From NCBI GenBank assembly GCA_041399205.1, contig JAWKTK010000013.1:62001-126000 (forward strand): 64,000 nt of DNA, read 5' to 3'. Positions 29,982-38,286 of this stretch are shown here, piece after piece. Both the position numbers and the translations under genes were made by a program. The DNA is from JAGQOZ01 sp041399205. GTDB taxonomy: Bacteria; Planctomycetota; Planctomycetia; Pirellulales; Pirellulaceae. Every line of letters begins with the position of its first letter. Position 1 is the stretch's first letter. The notes beneath the pieces are model-generated. The model was given only the letters and a program-made list of their open reading frames with translations, did no database searches and had not been told where the DNA came from.

Positions 29982-30605
29982 CTACAGCGGTTTTACGGCA
30001 AAGCTCTTGTAATACACCACGCTACCGGGATCATGTGCCTGAATGGCAAACGTGCCTTTGTCCAGTTGTCGTTCGGGGCGATCCAAATCGGCTGGTTCGG
30101 TATAGGCGGAAACAATACGGTCATTGATCTTGACGACAATGTGTTTGCCTTGCACCGTGATTTCGTATGTGAACCATTCGCCGTCTTTGGCGACTTCGTC
30201 AAAGTTGTCTTGCACGTTGTACAATCCGCCGGTCTTTTTGGGATCACCGTGCGTGTTGTTGACTTGGGCTTCATAGCCTTTGTTCGGCCAGCCTTCGTCC
30301 TGATACTTGGTGTGAAAGTAAATGCCCGAATTGGCTTTGGGTTTGGTCATGACTTCTGCTTTGAGCTGGAAGTCGGTGAATTCGGCATTGCCATCTTGGC
30401 CCACGTAAAACGCGTGTGCTCGAGGCCCCGCGACGACAATCATGCCGTCTTCCACTTTAATCGAATCGGCATTTTCGCTGACCTTCCAACCTGACAGATC
30501 TTTGCCATTGAATAGCTTGATCCAACCATCTGCATCTTCGGCTTGTACCTGACTTACCGACAACAACATGCTGCCCAGCAGCATCCACATCATTCGCTTC
30601 ATCAT
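29982..30605 (-). CDS. Exported DUF1080 (3-keto-disaccharide hydrolase-like) protein
   Basis: 207 residues from the ATG at 30603-30605 (another ATG follows at once). A signal peptide covers about 1-22 (MLLGSMLLSVSQVQAED). The mature part is one DUF1080 domain: DGWIKLFNGKDLSGWKV at the start, FQLKAEVMTKPKANSGIYFH, YEAQVNN and a C-terminal VVYYKSFAVKPL. The fold is a concanavalin-like jelly roll; characterised relatives act on 3-keto-glycosides or similar sugars, and planctomycete genomes carry many. It is likely secreted and involved in polysaccharide use. A strong terminator follows. The precise substrate cannot be told. Confidence 0.9.
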   Translation of the reverse strand: MMKRMMWMLLGSMLLSVSQVQAEDADGWIKLFNGKDLSGWKVSENADSIKVEDGMIVVAGPRAHAFYVGQDGNAEFTDFQLKAEVMTKPKANSGIYFHTKYQDEGWPNKGYEAQVNNTHGDPKKTGGLYNVQDNFDEVAKDGEWFTYEITVQGKHIVVKINDRIVSAYTEPADLDRPERQLDKGTFAIQAHDPGSVVYYKSFAVKPL

Positions 30606-30770
30606 TTGTCCCAATATTTCGGCTAACAAGGTTTTAGAAAACAAAAAGTACCCTTCATTCTAACGCGTAAACCGCTCGGTGACCACGCGTCTGGCGGTAC
30701 GCAATGTCCCGCTATTCGCAGCGTTGATATGGCACAGATAAGACGTTCAATCGCGAAAGATCAAACGTCT

Positions 30771-31394
30771 TTACAAGGCATCGTCGGAAAATTCCAGCGG
30801 CAGATTGCGATCCGACCGCGTGGCAATCCCCTCTTTGAAATGACGGCGACACACCGAGATATAGGCTTCGTTACCACCGATCTTGATTTGATCTCCTTCG
30901 CGAACGGGATTTCCATCGGCATCCAAACGTAGCACCATGGTCGCCTTGGCTCCGCAGTGGCAGATGGTTTTGATTTCTACCAGCACGTCCGCCCAGGCCA
31001 GTAGGTACATGCTGCCTTCGAATAGATTTCCCTGAAAGTCGGTTCGTAGGCCGTACGCCAAGACAGGAATGTTCAAGCGGTCTGCAATGTCCGTGCATTG
31101 ATGCACTTGCGTTTTGGTCAGAAACTGAGATTCGTCAATCAGCACGCAGTGGAGCGAACCGTCTTGAAGCTGCTTTTCACACAGCGACAACAGATTGTCC
31201 GTGATGGTAAAAATCTTGGCTTGCGATTCGATCCCAATTCGCGAAGAAATCACACCCGTGGAATTCCGATTGTCAATCTCGGGCGTCAGCAGCAACGTCT
31301 CCATGCCTCGTTCACGATAGTTGTAACTCGATTGCAGCAAGATCGCAGACTTTCCGGCGTTCATCGCTGAATAGTAAAAATAGAGCTTGGCCAT
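30771..31394 (-). CDS. tdk: Thymidine kinase (class II, TK1-like)
   Basis: Phosphorylates thymidine to dTMP in the salvage pathway. 207 residues. The P-loop is at 9-16 (SAMNAGKS), the conserved D87-E88-S89-Q90 is in VLIDESQFLTK, and the zinc site is C145, C147, C182 and H185 (ICHCGAKA, VCRRHFKEG). The thymidine-binding region GLRTDFQGNLFEGS is present. The frame is intact and the length normal. It reads toward the DUF1080 gene but is separated from it by 165 bases. Confidence 0.95.
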   Translation of the reverse strand: MAKLYFYYSAMNAGKSAILLQSSYNYRERGMETLLLTPEIDNRNSTGVISSRIGIESQAKIFTITDNLLSLCEKQLQDGSLHCVLIDESQFLTKTQVHQCTDIADRLNIPVLAYGLRTDFQGNLFEGSMYLLAWADVLVEIKTICHCGAKATMVLRLDADGNPVREGDQIKIGGNEAYISVCRRHFKEGIATRSDRNLPLEFSDDAL

Positions 31395-31550
31395 TCATTG
31401 CACCTGTCTGGGCTAGGAGTGAGCGTCCATTGTATCGAACCCGTGATTTAGACCAAGAAGCCTTGTTAAGCTCAATCGTTTGGTTTGGAACTGAGTTTAG
31501 GAGGGATGCGTGTGAGGCGGTGTTTCGCAGAACTGCCGTAGAAGAAAAAC

Positions 31551-31579
31551 TTGGCAAGATTCAGACCAACTGCTATCGT
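31551..31579 (+). promoter_or_regulatory. Candidate sigma-70 promoter for the ECF sigma gene
   Basis: A -35 ttggca at 31551-31556, spacer of 17, and -10 tatcgt at 31574-31579. The start codon of the ECF gene is 56 bases downstream of the -10 box. Prediction by eye only. Confidence 0.4.
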
Positions 31580-31634
31580 TGCGTCATGCCAACTGGACGA
31601 TCAATTCTTGTCCCATTCAGAAGCTTAGCGCATC

Positions 31635-32225
31635 ATGAGCATTGCCAATTCCAGTACCTCTACCAGTTTGCTTCAGCAAGCCAAAGATCATGATCCGGTG
31701 GCGTGGGAACGGCTGGCAAAATTGTACGGACCGTTGGTGTATCAGTGGGCTCGTCAAGCTGGACTTCAACCCGACGATGCAGCGGATGTCATGCAAAGCG
31801 TGTTTGCGTCGCTGTCCAAAAATCTTGTTCGGTTTCAACGCCGCACGGTGGAGGATAGTTTCCGAGGCTGGTTGTATGTGTTGGTTCGAAATCAAATCCG
31901 AGATTTCTTTCGAACCAAGCACAAGCAAGCCAACGCGGCGGGCGGAACGGCAGCATTGCAGATGATTCACGAATTGGCTGAATCGGCTGCTTCGTCAGAT
32001 TCCGTGGATGGCCAAGCGGAAATGGGACAGCTGCGCCGCCGAGCACTCCAGTTGGTACAAGCGGAATTCGAACCTCGTACCTGGATCGCTTTTTGGCGAT
32101 TGGTTGTAGAAGGCGACGATGCCAAAGACATCGCCGCCGACATGGGTATTTCCGCTTGGACCGTCTACAAAGCGAAGGCTCGAATCTTGAAACGTCTGCG
32201 AGACGAATTTGCCGACTTGTTGTAG
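31635..32225 (+). CDS. ECF-type RNA polymerase sigma factor
   Basis: 196 residues. Region 2 is WERLAKLYGPLVYQWARQAG and ADVMQSVFASLSKN with GWLYVLVRNQIRDFFR; region 4 is EGDDAKDIAADMGISAWTVY then KAKARILKRLRDEF. It matches the ECF groups common in planctomycetes that are encoded next to Ser/Thr kinases with an N-terminal zinc finger, and such a kinase follows 491 bases downstream on the same strand. The zinc finger of that kinase is probably the partner that holds or releases this sigma factor. Some members of these groups are controlled by phosphorylation, which would fit, but this is inference. Confidence 0.9.
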   Translation: MSIANSSTSTSLLQQAKDHDPVAWERLAKLYGPLVYQWARQAGLQPDDAADVMQSVFASLSKNLVRFQRRTVEDSFRGWLYVLVRNQIRDFFRTKHKQANAAGGTAALQMIHELAESAASSDSVDGQAEMGQLRRRALQLVQAEFEPRTWIAFWRLVVEGDDAKDIAADMGISAWTVYKAKARILKRLRDEFADLL

Positions 32226-32291
32226 TTCGACGGCGCGTTCGCGAAAAATGCGTGCGCCGAAGCTTTGGATCTGAAGCTACGCTTCTTTTTA

Positions 32292-32350
32292 GCCCGATAC
32301 GCACGTTTTGAAGTTGCGCTTTTTCCTAGCCCGAAACGTAAGTGAGGGAA
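32292..32350 (-). repeat. Interspersed repeat family 1, copy 4 (inverted)
   Basis: On the minus strand it reads tccctcacttacgtttcggg, ctaggaaaaagcg, caacttcaaaacgtgcgta. It shares the two blocks ttacgtttcgggct and caacttcaaaacg with copies at 15008, 25298 and 27692, and lies 67 bases after the ECF sigma stop. Confidence 0.7.
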
Positions 32351-32539
32351 AATGGAATGATTCTTTGGTCCCTCGCTGAGGCTAGGAAATTCCGCCGAGA
32401 AAGCGTTCGCCGCAATTCCCAAAAATGGTGTCCAATCGCTCCGTTGTACTTATAGACGACGGAAACAACGGGTTTCTGCTACGCTTGTGGTCACGCAATT
32501 TAGCCAACGCCAGTCGATAGTGGCTTGCTGACAGCAAGG

Positions 32540-32667
32540 TTTGTAGTACCGCCTTTAGGCGGAAATCAGATAGACAACGCACTTCCGCCTAAAGGCGGGA
32601 CTACGAACTATCTGAATTCATTACCAAGCAACGCACTTCCGCCTAAAGGCGGGACTACGAACTATCT
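32540..32667. repeat. Palindromic repeat family 2, three copies
   Basis: One inverted copy (32540-32572, gtagtaccgcctttaggcgg) is followed by two identical 39-base direct copies at 32575-32613 and 32629-32667 (caacgcacttccgcctaaag, gcgggactacgaactatct). The direct copies are spaced 54 bases apart. The core cgcctaaaggcggg is the same palindrome as at 29766-29830. Confidence 0.88.
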
Positions 32668-32716
32668 ATATCCACTACGAAGCAACGCGACGACGCTGTC
32701 CAAGAAGGAACCAAAC

Positions 32717-35700
32717 ATGAACGAATGCATAACCTCACCGGAACTAAGCGAATTTGTCCAGGGAAAGCTCGAACAAGCTCGTTTGGACGCCATCGCCGCA
32801 CATTTAGACCAGTGCGGCAAGTGCCAAGATACGGTAGTGGCGTTGGCGGAACAGAGTGACACGTTTGTGCAAGGTTTGCGAATCAGCAAAGAATCCAGCG
32901 GCGGCCCGTTCCAAAATGAAAACGCGCGGGCGGCTGGTTTGCGCAGAATTGTCGCCGTGGCGAATCGCAATCACAGCGAAGAATCTGTGACCGCTGCGCC
33001 TGACGACATCGGTTCGCTCGAATCGATCGGACCTTACAAGATTGAAAGCCGACTGGGGATCGGTGGCATGGGAGCGGTCTACAAAGCTCAGCACGCCAAA
33101 CTGAAGCGAACCGTGGCGCTCAAGATGCTGCCGGAAGATCGCTGGACCAACCCAGACGTGATTGTTCGCTTTGAGCGAGAAATGGAGGCGATTGGACAGC
33201 TGGATCATCCGCATATTGTGCGAGCGTCCGACGCGGGTGAAGACAACGGTTTGCATTACCTGGTGATGGAATACGTGGACGGCATGGATTTGGCTCGTAT
33301 GGTGCGCCGGTTGGGCGCACTGCCGATTCCGGATGCGTGCGAATTGATTCGGCAAGCGGCTGTCGGATTGCAATACGCTCATGAACACGGTCTGATTCAT
33401 CGAGACATCAAGCCGTCCAACCTGATGCTGGGCTGGCAAGCGAAGGATGGAGCGAAGAAGAGTTCGCCGCCTACGGTCAAAGTGTTGGACATGGGGCTGG
33501 CGTTGTTAGGAGACGAACATTTTCAGCACGAACATGAACTGACAACCATTGGTCAGTTGATGGGAACGCTGGACTACATGTCGCCTGAACAAGGCATGGA
33601 CAGCCATGACGTTACGGCGACCAGCGACATCTTTAGTTTGGGCGCGACGCTGTTCAAATTGTTGACCGGCAAATCACCGCTGGACGCCATGAACGTGACC
33701 ACTCCGCTGCGAAAAATCACCACCCTGGCGACCAAAGACCTGCCGTCAATTGCTGAACAACGCATCGATTTGCCGCCGGAATTGGTGCAGTTGGTCGACC
33801 GCATGTTGGCGCGAGAACCACACAGCCGCATCTCGTCGGCGTCCGCCGTGGCCAGCCAGTTGGAACGTTTTACCAAGAACGCGGACTTGTCGAAGTTGTT
33901 GCGCAATGCTGTCCAAGCGAATTCGGCCGAACCGGTTTCGGTGAACCAAAAGCGAATCGGACTACCAAACTCGGCCGAATCAACCCGAGCAGTTGGCGAT
34001 GGTTCGGGGCGACGAAAATTTCCGTGGCGAATTGCCGTCGGGTTCGCCGGGTTCTTGATTCTGGCGGCCACGGTGTTCCGGCTTTCGACCGACTACGGCC
34101 AACTGATCGTGGAAACCGATGCCGACGATGTGACGGTAGAAGTGCGGCAAGGTGAACGAGTGGTCGATACGATTGAAGTCGCGGCGGGGCAAGTCAGCGG
34201 AGAAACCACCATTCGTTCAGGAAAATATGAATTGGTGCTGGCCGGCGCTGGAGACGAACTTCGTCTGGACGCGAATTCCGTTTCCATTCGTCGGAATGAT
34301 GTGGAAACGGTGCGAGTGACCAGGATCGGTTCGCAAGAAGCCGACCAAGTGGCCAAAACGTTGGTTTCGAATCGCACTTCGCCCAAGCAACCCACGTATG
34401 ATGGCCGGACGTATGCAGAATGGCTAACCGAATTGAAAACGGAGAAGAAAGCGGAACGGATGATGGACGCCACCAAGGCGTTGCTGACGCTGGGTAGCAC
34501 GGATCAGTCGGAAGAGGCTGCCAAAGCAATCATCCAAATCATGCGGACGCACGGTTCGATTGTGGAAGACGGTTCGTCACAAGGAAAGTTGATTGGCCTT
34601 GTTCGAGAAGAATTGCAGAAGATGCCGGCGGACGCATTTTGGGCGGCGGTAAAGGAAGAGCTGCAGCACGGAAATCATCGCAGTCGAGAATTCTTGGGCT
34701 GGTTCTTCCTGGCAAATTCAACGCTGATCAGCGAACACTCGGACGAAATTGCCAATTTGCTGCTCCAGGAATTAAGCGAACCACAAAGCCATTGGGCATT
34801 GGAAAAACTCACGAACTTGGCGAGTCTAGATACGAATCTGCCGGAACGGAATCCTCTGGTATTGAAGGCGATTATCCAGGGTATCGAATCCGGAGCGTAT
34901 CATTCGCCAACCGCGACAACGCACTCGTACAACGCAGCATCGTATTCCACATATTACGTTCAGGCGACGGAAACGATGTTAGAAAACGCGGCGACGACAC
35001 TGGCCGGAAAGCAAGCGGAATTCGCTCTGAAAGCACTCGATTCGCCCCAGCCACAACACCGCCTCATGGTGATCCAAGCCATGGAAAAGGCGGGCCCGAA
35101 GGCGATTTTCGCACGAGACGCTCTGCTAGACTTGCTGAAGGATGAAGTGGAAGTCGGTGGCAACTATCAGACGCAGAACCCGCAGAATCTCGGCATGGGA
35201 GGCATGGGCGGCGGAGGTTTGGGAATGTCGGGCTCGCCCGATCCGCGAGGACGTGGTCGAGTGTTTTATTCGACTTATCCAGATCGCCGCCTGGCAATCT
35301 TGGACGCCTTGGCCGCAGTGAAATTGGAAATGCCGCAGGTGGAACGACTGTTCGAAATTGCGGTCGTAGAAAAGCATTCTTGGGGCAAAGAGGTGAAATC
35401 GTTTTTCGGAGACTCGGAAGTCCACCGCGTCAATCGTCATTTCCTAAAGCACCTGTTGGTCTTCTTCCAAGACAATTCGCCAGCAACGGCGTTTCTTGAA
35501 CAACGAGTAAAAAATCATCAGGACGATGCGTTGGCGCTGGAGATTCTCAAGCACGTTCAGCCTGATTTAGCGGAACGCCTAGCGGCTGACGCCTACCAAG
35601 TGCCGTCATTGGATCTGGATGAACCGGTCGCGAACGCGACGCCGCCATCGGAGAAGACTTATGACAGCAAGACACTATCCGAATGGCTGCAGATGATCGA

Positions 35701-36670
35701 TACGGAACGCAATCCTGAACTGTTAGTTCCCGCGGTCAAAGCGATTGGCATGTTGGCGGACGAAAAGAACGGTGACGAAATTGCCAAACGTATTTTTCTG
35801 TTGGCCAATCAGTATTGGGCAACGGGCATACAGCACATGGATTCGTCCATGTTAAACGGCGAAGTAGCTCAAAAAGTCTGGGAGCTGCCCATGCCCGCGT
35901 TGGTGGATCAGATGCTCAAAAGTGTTGATTCGCCAAATGTGCGCATGCAGGCGTTTCTGAGTTCGCTGATTTTGCCAAATCAATACGGCTGGCTTCGACG
36001 AGCGGAATTCGTGGAAACACTTCGTTCGCGCGAAACGGAATTCCAGCAACGACTGGTCGCTTTGGCCAGCGAAGCGACTTCGCCCAGCCTCCGCCAGTTC
36101 TACTTGGACACGTTGATTAACTTGCATATCTACGCCGAATTCAAACTGCCGACTGACAAAGCATTTGTTGAAGCGTTGCAGGCGAATATGAGTGATCTAG
36201 CGTCGGTCGAAACGTTGTACGTTTTGGCCAATGTCGCACCGGATACAAAGGGGCTGGCCGAGGAGCTAGGCGGACGATTGGCGAATTCTGGATTCAGTGA
36301 ACGACAGGCCATTTTGGGTGCTCTCGGAGGCCTGGGTGCGAAAGCGCTGCCGGCGGCAAACGATGTGAAAACACATTTGATCACCATTTGGAAAGACCCA
36401 AGCGATTTCAGGTCTGGGGAGATCATAGAACAGTCAAAAGCGGCCATTGATTGTCTCGGCCGAATGGGTCCGGACGCCGTGCGGCAGTTGGAGTCGCTTG
36501 AGCTAGGAGACGATAGCGAATTTCAGGTGGAAATCGAACGTGCCGAACGCGTGCTGAAGGGTGAAACAAACGTTTACACTCGCGAATCAGGCTACACGCC
36601 GTATGACTATTTTGAAGAACTGCGTAGCGTGCAGCCAGCTCCGATGCACGGTGGCGGTGGCATGTTCTAG
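32717..36670 (+). CDS. Zinc-finger / Ser-Thr protein kinase / membrane / HEAT-like receptor protein
   Basis: 1,317 residues from ATG 32717, after aaggaa. The N-terminus is an anti-sigma-type zinc finger (H29, C33, C36 in HLDQCGKC). The kinase domain is at about 107-385: glycine loop GIGGMG (114-119), Lys136 (VALKML), HRDIKPSN with D230, DMG with D258 instead of DFG, and GTLDYMSPEQ. One transmembrane segment lies at 438-454, then a PEGA-like domain (YGQLIVETDADDVTVEVRQG). The extracellular part has HEAT-like or armadillo-like helices and a twice-repeated start motif (YDGRTYAEWLTELK and YDSKTLSEWLQMID), with a Gly/Met-rich loop near 825. Its place after an ECF sigma gene suggests a signalling pair that senses an outside signal and releases the sigma factor. 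The ligand is unknown. Confidence 0.9.
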   Translation: MNECITSPELSEFVQGKLEQARLDAIAAHLDQCGKCQDTVVALAEQSDTFVQGLRISKESSGGPFQNENARAAGLRRIVAVANRNHSEESVTAAPDDIGSLESIGPYKIESRLGIGGMGAVYKAQHAKLKRTVALKMLPEDRWTNPDVIVRFEREMEAIGQLDHPHIVRASDAGEDNGLHYLVMEYVDGMDLARMVRRLGALPIPDACELIRQAAVGLQYAHEHGLIHRDIKPSNLMLGWQAKDGAKKSSPPTVKVLDMGLALLGDEHFQHEHELTTIGQLMGTLDYMSPEQGMDSHDVTATSDIFSLGATLFKLLTGKSPLDAMNVTTPLRKITTLATKDLPSIAEQRIDLPPELVQLVDRMLAREPHSRISSASAVASQLERFTKNADLSKLLRNAVQANSAEPVSVNQKRIGLPNSAESTRAVGDGSGRRKFPWRIAVGFAGFLILAATVFRLSTDYGQLIVETDADDVTVEVRQGERVVDTIEVAAGQVSGETTIRSGKYELVLAGAGDELRLDANSVSIRRNDVETVRVTRIGSQEADQVAKTLVSNRTSPKQPTYDGRTYAEWLTELKTEKKAERMMDATKALLTLGSTDQSEEAAKAIIQIMRTHGSIVEDGSSQGKLIGLVREELQKMPADAFWAAVKEELQHGNHRSREFLGWFFLANSTLISEHSDEIANLLLQELSEPQSHWALEKLTNLASLDTNLPERNPLVLKAIIQGIESGAYHSPTATTHSYNAASYSTYYVQATETMLENAATTLAGKQAEFALKALDSPQPQHRLMVIQAMEKAGPKAIFARDALLDLLKDEVEVGGNYQTQNPQNLGMGGMGGGGLGMSGSPDPRGRGRVFYSTYPDRRLAILDALAAVKLEMPQVERLFEIAVVEKHSWGKEVKSFFGDSEVHRVNRHFLKHLLVFFQDNSPATAFLEQRVKNHQDDALALEILKHVQPDLAERLAADAYQVPSLDLDEPVANATPPSEKTYDSKTLSEWLQMIDTERNPELLVPAVKAIGMLADEKNGDEIAKRIFLLANQYWATGIQHMDSSMLNGEVAQKVWELPMPALVDQMLKSVDSPNVRMQAFLSSLILPNQYGWLRRAEFVETLRSRETEFQQRLVALASEATSPSLRQFYLDTLINLHIYAEFKLPTDKAFVEALQANMSDLASVETLYVLANVAPDTKGLAEELGGRLANSGFSERQAILGALGGLGAKALPAANDVKTHLITIWKDPSDFRSGEIIEQSKAAIDCLGRMGPDAVRQLESLELGDDSEFQVEIERAERVLKGETNVYTRESGYTPYDYFEELRSVQPAPMHGGGGMF

Positions 36671-36708
36671 CTGTTGTTTGAGATTGTGGTTCGGTTGGAC
36701 AAGCATTG

Positions 36709-38250
36709 TTACGGATTCGAATCAGGATGTTCCAGCCGCACTTGGTACAACTGCAAGTTGCGGCGGTAACTTCGCACAAACTGGAACTGGTGCGATTCGT
36801 CCGTCTGCCAACGCTGGATTTGTTTTGACGCTTTTTCGCGGCTACCGCGCACGACGACCCACGCTGGCGGATCGTTTGGAAATTGCAATTCGCCGTAGAT
36901 CTTGGTTGGCGTCATGACGTGCAACAAATCGGGATTGGGAATCCGATAGAGTCCTCGCAACGGCAGTTCCAAATATTCGCGGAAGATCGGTTCGGGCCGG
37001 TTGGCATAGTCGGCAGATTCAATCAGTCCGCTGTTGAGAATGACCTCGCGTTTGCTGTTTCGCAACGTTTGTGACAAGGATTGCCAATCTTCGGCAGCAT
37101 GCATTCGATCGGTTTGGAACAAGGAAACTGGCTGGCCTCGCGATGCCGCCAGTAGCGTCGCCAACGCCACGACGGCACAGGCGTAAGATTGCCATTTCTG
37201 CGGCCGAACCATGCTCAAACATCCGGCCGCTACGATGTACGGCACGGGCAACAGGTGCGAAAAATAGCGAATGAAGAAGATAGGAGCCGCCCAGGCTGAA
37301 ATCGCCGCATTGAATAGCAGGCTGGTGACCAGAAACGCAAACCACAAAAGCGTCCAGACGAATGCATCTGGTCGGATTGCCGCTTCTTGTGAGACTTCAT
37401 TGCGGTTGCCAGACTGAGTTTTGGAACGCACGAATTTGATCACGGCCAGCAACATTGCACTGCCTAGAATGAGCAGCAAAACGGACGCACCGGGAAGCAC
37501 GTCCACAACGTATCGCAGCGATTGCCATTCGAAATGAAACCCCGCAAAACCTTGCCAATTCGATCGCCTCTGATAGACGGGGTTCAAGCGAACGACCGCA
37601 GGTAAGCACAGCGTGGCCATCGCCAGAAAATCCACTGTTCGATTGGTCCGCCAGCGGTATCGTGGTTTTCCGTCCCACGGCCACCACAAAATGGCAACTT
37701 CGCTGGCCAATACCACCGCCGACGTAAAGTGCAAATAGACCAAGATCGGCCCGGTTAAGATCCAAGCGATGCGAATTTGTGACGAAGGGTTTCGCAGTAG
37801 ACGCGTCCCCAGGAACACATGGACCAAAGTCAATAGCTGGACGACGGCATAGGGACGAGCTTCACCGGCGAAGTAGATCAATTCGCGATCGAAGGCCACG
37901 CCCAATGCCGCGACGGCCGCTGCTGAAACGGAACCGGTCATGCGGCGAACCATCCAAAAACTGGCCGGCACCAAAATCGTCCCGGCCAACCACGGTAGTA
38001 GCCGAAGTCCTATCTCATGGTGGCCCCAAACATGAATGCCCAGCCACGTGCACCAGAAAAAAAGCGGATGGTTGTTGCCGATGGATGCACGAATATCGAC
38101 GTCGGCAAGCGAATCAGCAACGGTCCAGCTGGTGTGGAGTTCATCGATCCACAGACTATCGTCCAGCGTGACCCAGCGAATCCAGCCGGCTGCCAAGGTC
38201 AGGATGGCAATATACGACAACGCCCAGCGGCTGATCGATGTGTGAGGCAT
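36709..38250 (-). CDS. GT39/ArnT-like membrane glycosyltransferase
   Basis: 513 residues with about ten hydrophobic segments in the N-terminal 380 residues and a soluble C-terminal part. The acidic motif in the first loop is SLWIDELHTSW, typical of the GT-C fold enzymes related to PMT/ArnT, which take sugars from polyprenyl-phosphate donors. A second marker is FDRELIYFAGEARPYAVVQL. The enzyme probably transfers sugar to a lipid or protein on the outer face of the inner membrane. It is the last gene of a minus-strand group with the SNF2 helicase and a 168-residue unknown, 36 bases after the helicase. Target unknown. Confidence 0.8.
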   Translation of the reverse strand: MPHTSISRWALSYIAILTLAAGWIRWVTLDDSLWIDELHTSWTVADSLADVDIRASIGNNHPLFFWCTWLGIHVWGHHEIGLRLLPWLAGTILVPASFWMVRRMTGSVSAAAVAALGVAFDRELIYFAGEARPYAVVQLLTLVHVFLGTRLLRNPSSQIRIAWILTGPILVYLHFTSAVVLASEVAILWWPWDGKPRYRWRTNRTVDFLAMATLCLPAVVRLNPVYQRRSNWQGFAGFHFEWQSLRYVVDVLPGASVLLLILGSAMLLAVIKFVRSKTQSGNRNEVSQEAAIRPDAFVWTLLWFAFLVTSLLFNAAISAWAAPIFFIRYFSHLLPVPYIVAAGCLSMVRPQKWQSYACAVVALATLLAASRGQPVSLFQTDRMHAAEDWQSLSQTLRNSKREVILNSGLIESADYANRPEPIFREYLELPLRGLYRIPNPDLLHVMTPTKIYGELQFPNDPPAWVVVRGSREKASKQIQRWQTDESHQFQFVRSYRRNLQLYQVRLEHPDSNP

Positions 38251-38286
38251 GCAACAAAGACTATTTCACAATTCCGTCTGGCCGCG

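Larger units (their letters stand above)
32226..32716. other. Repeat-rich intergenic region upstream of the receptor kinase
   Basis: 491 bases without a supported gene. It holds one inverted copy of repeat family 1 (32292-32350) and three copies of repeat family 2 (32540-32667). The kinase frame is open through the family 2 copies (giving PPKGGTTNYL repeats) but this translation is a by-product of the repeat. The kinase ribosome site aaggaa is at 32705-32710. Confidence 0.7.

Noticed and set aside
32525..32716. N-terminal extension of the receptor kinase with PPKGGTTNYL repeats
   Set aside because: The extension is just translation of the palindromic repeats; a ribosome site and ATG at 32717 give a normal zinc-finger start.
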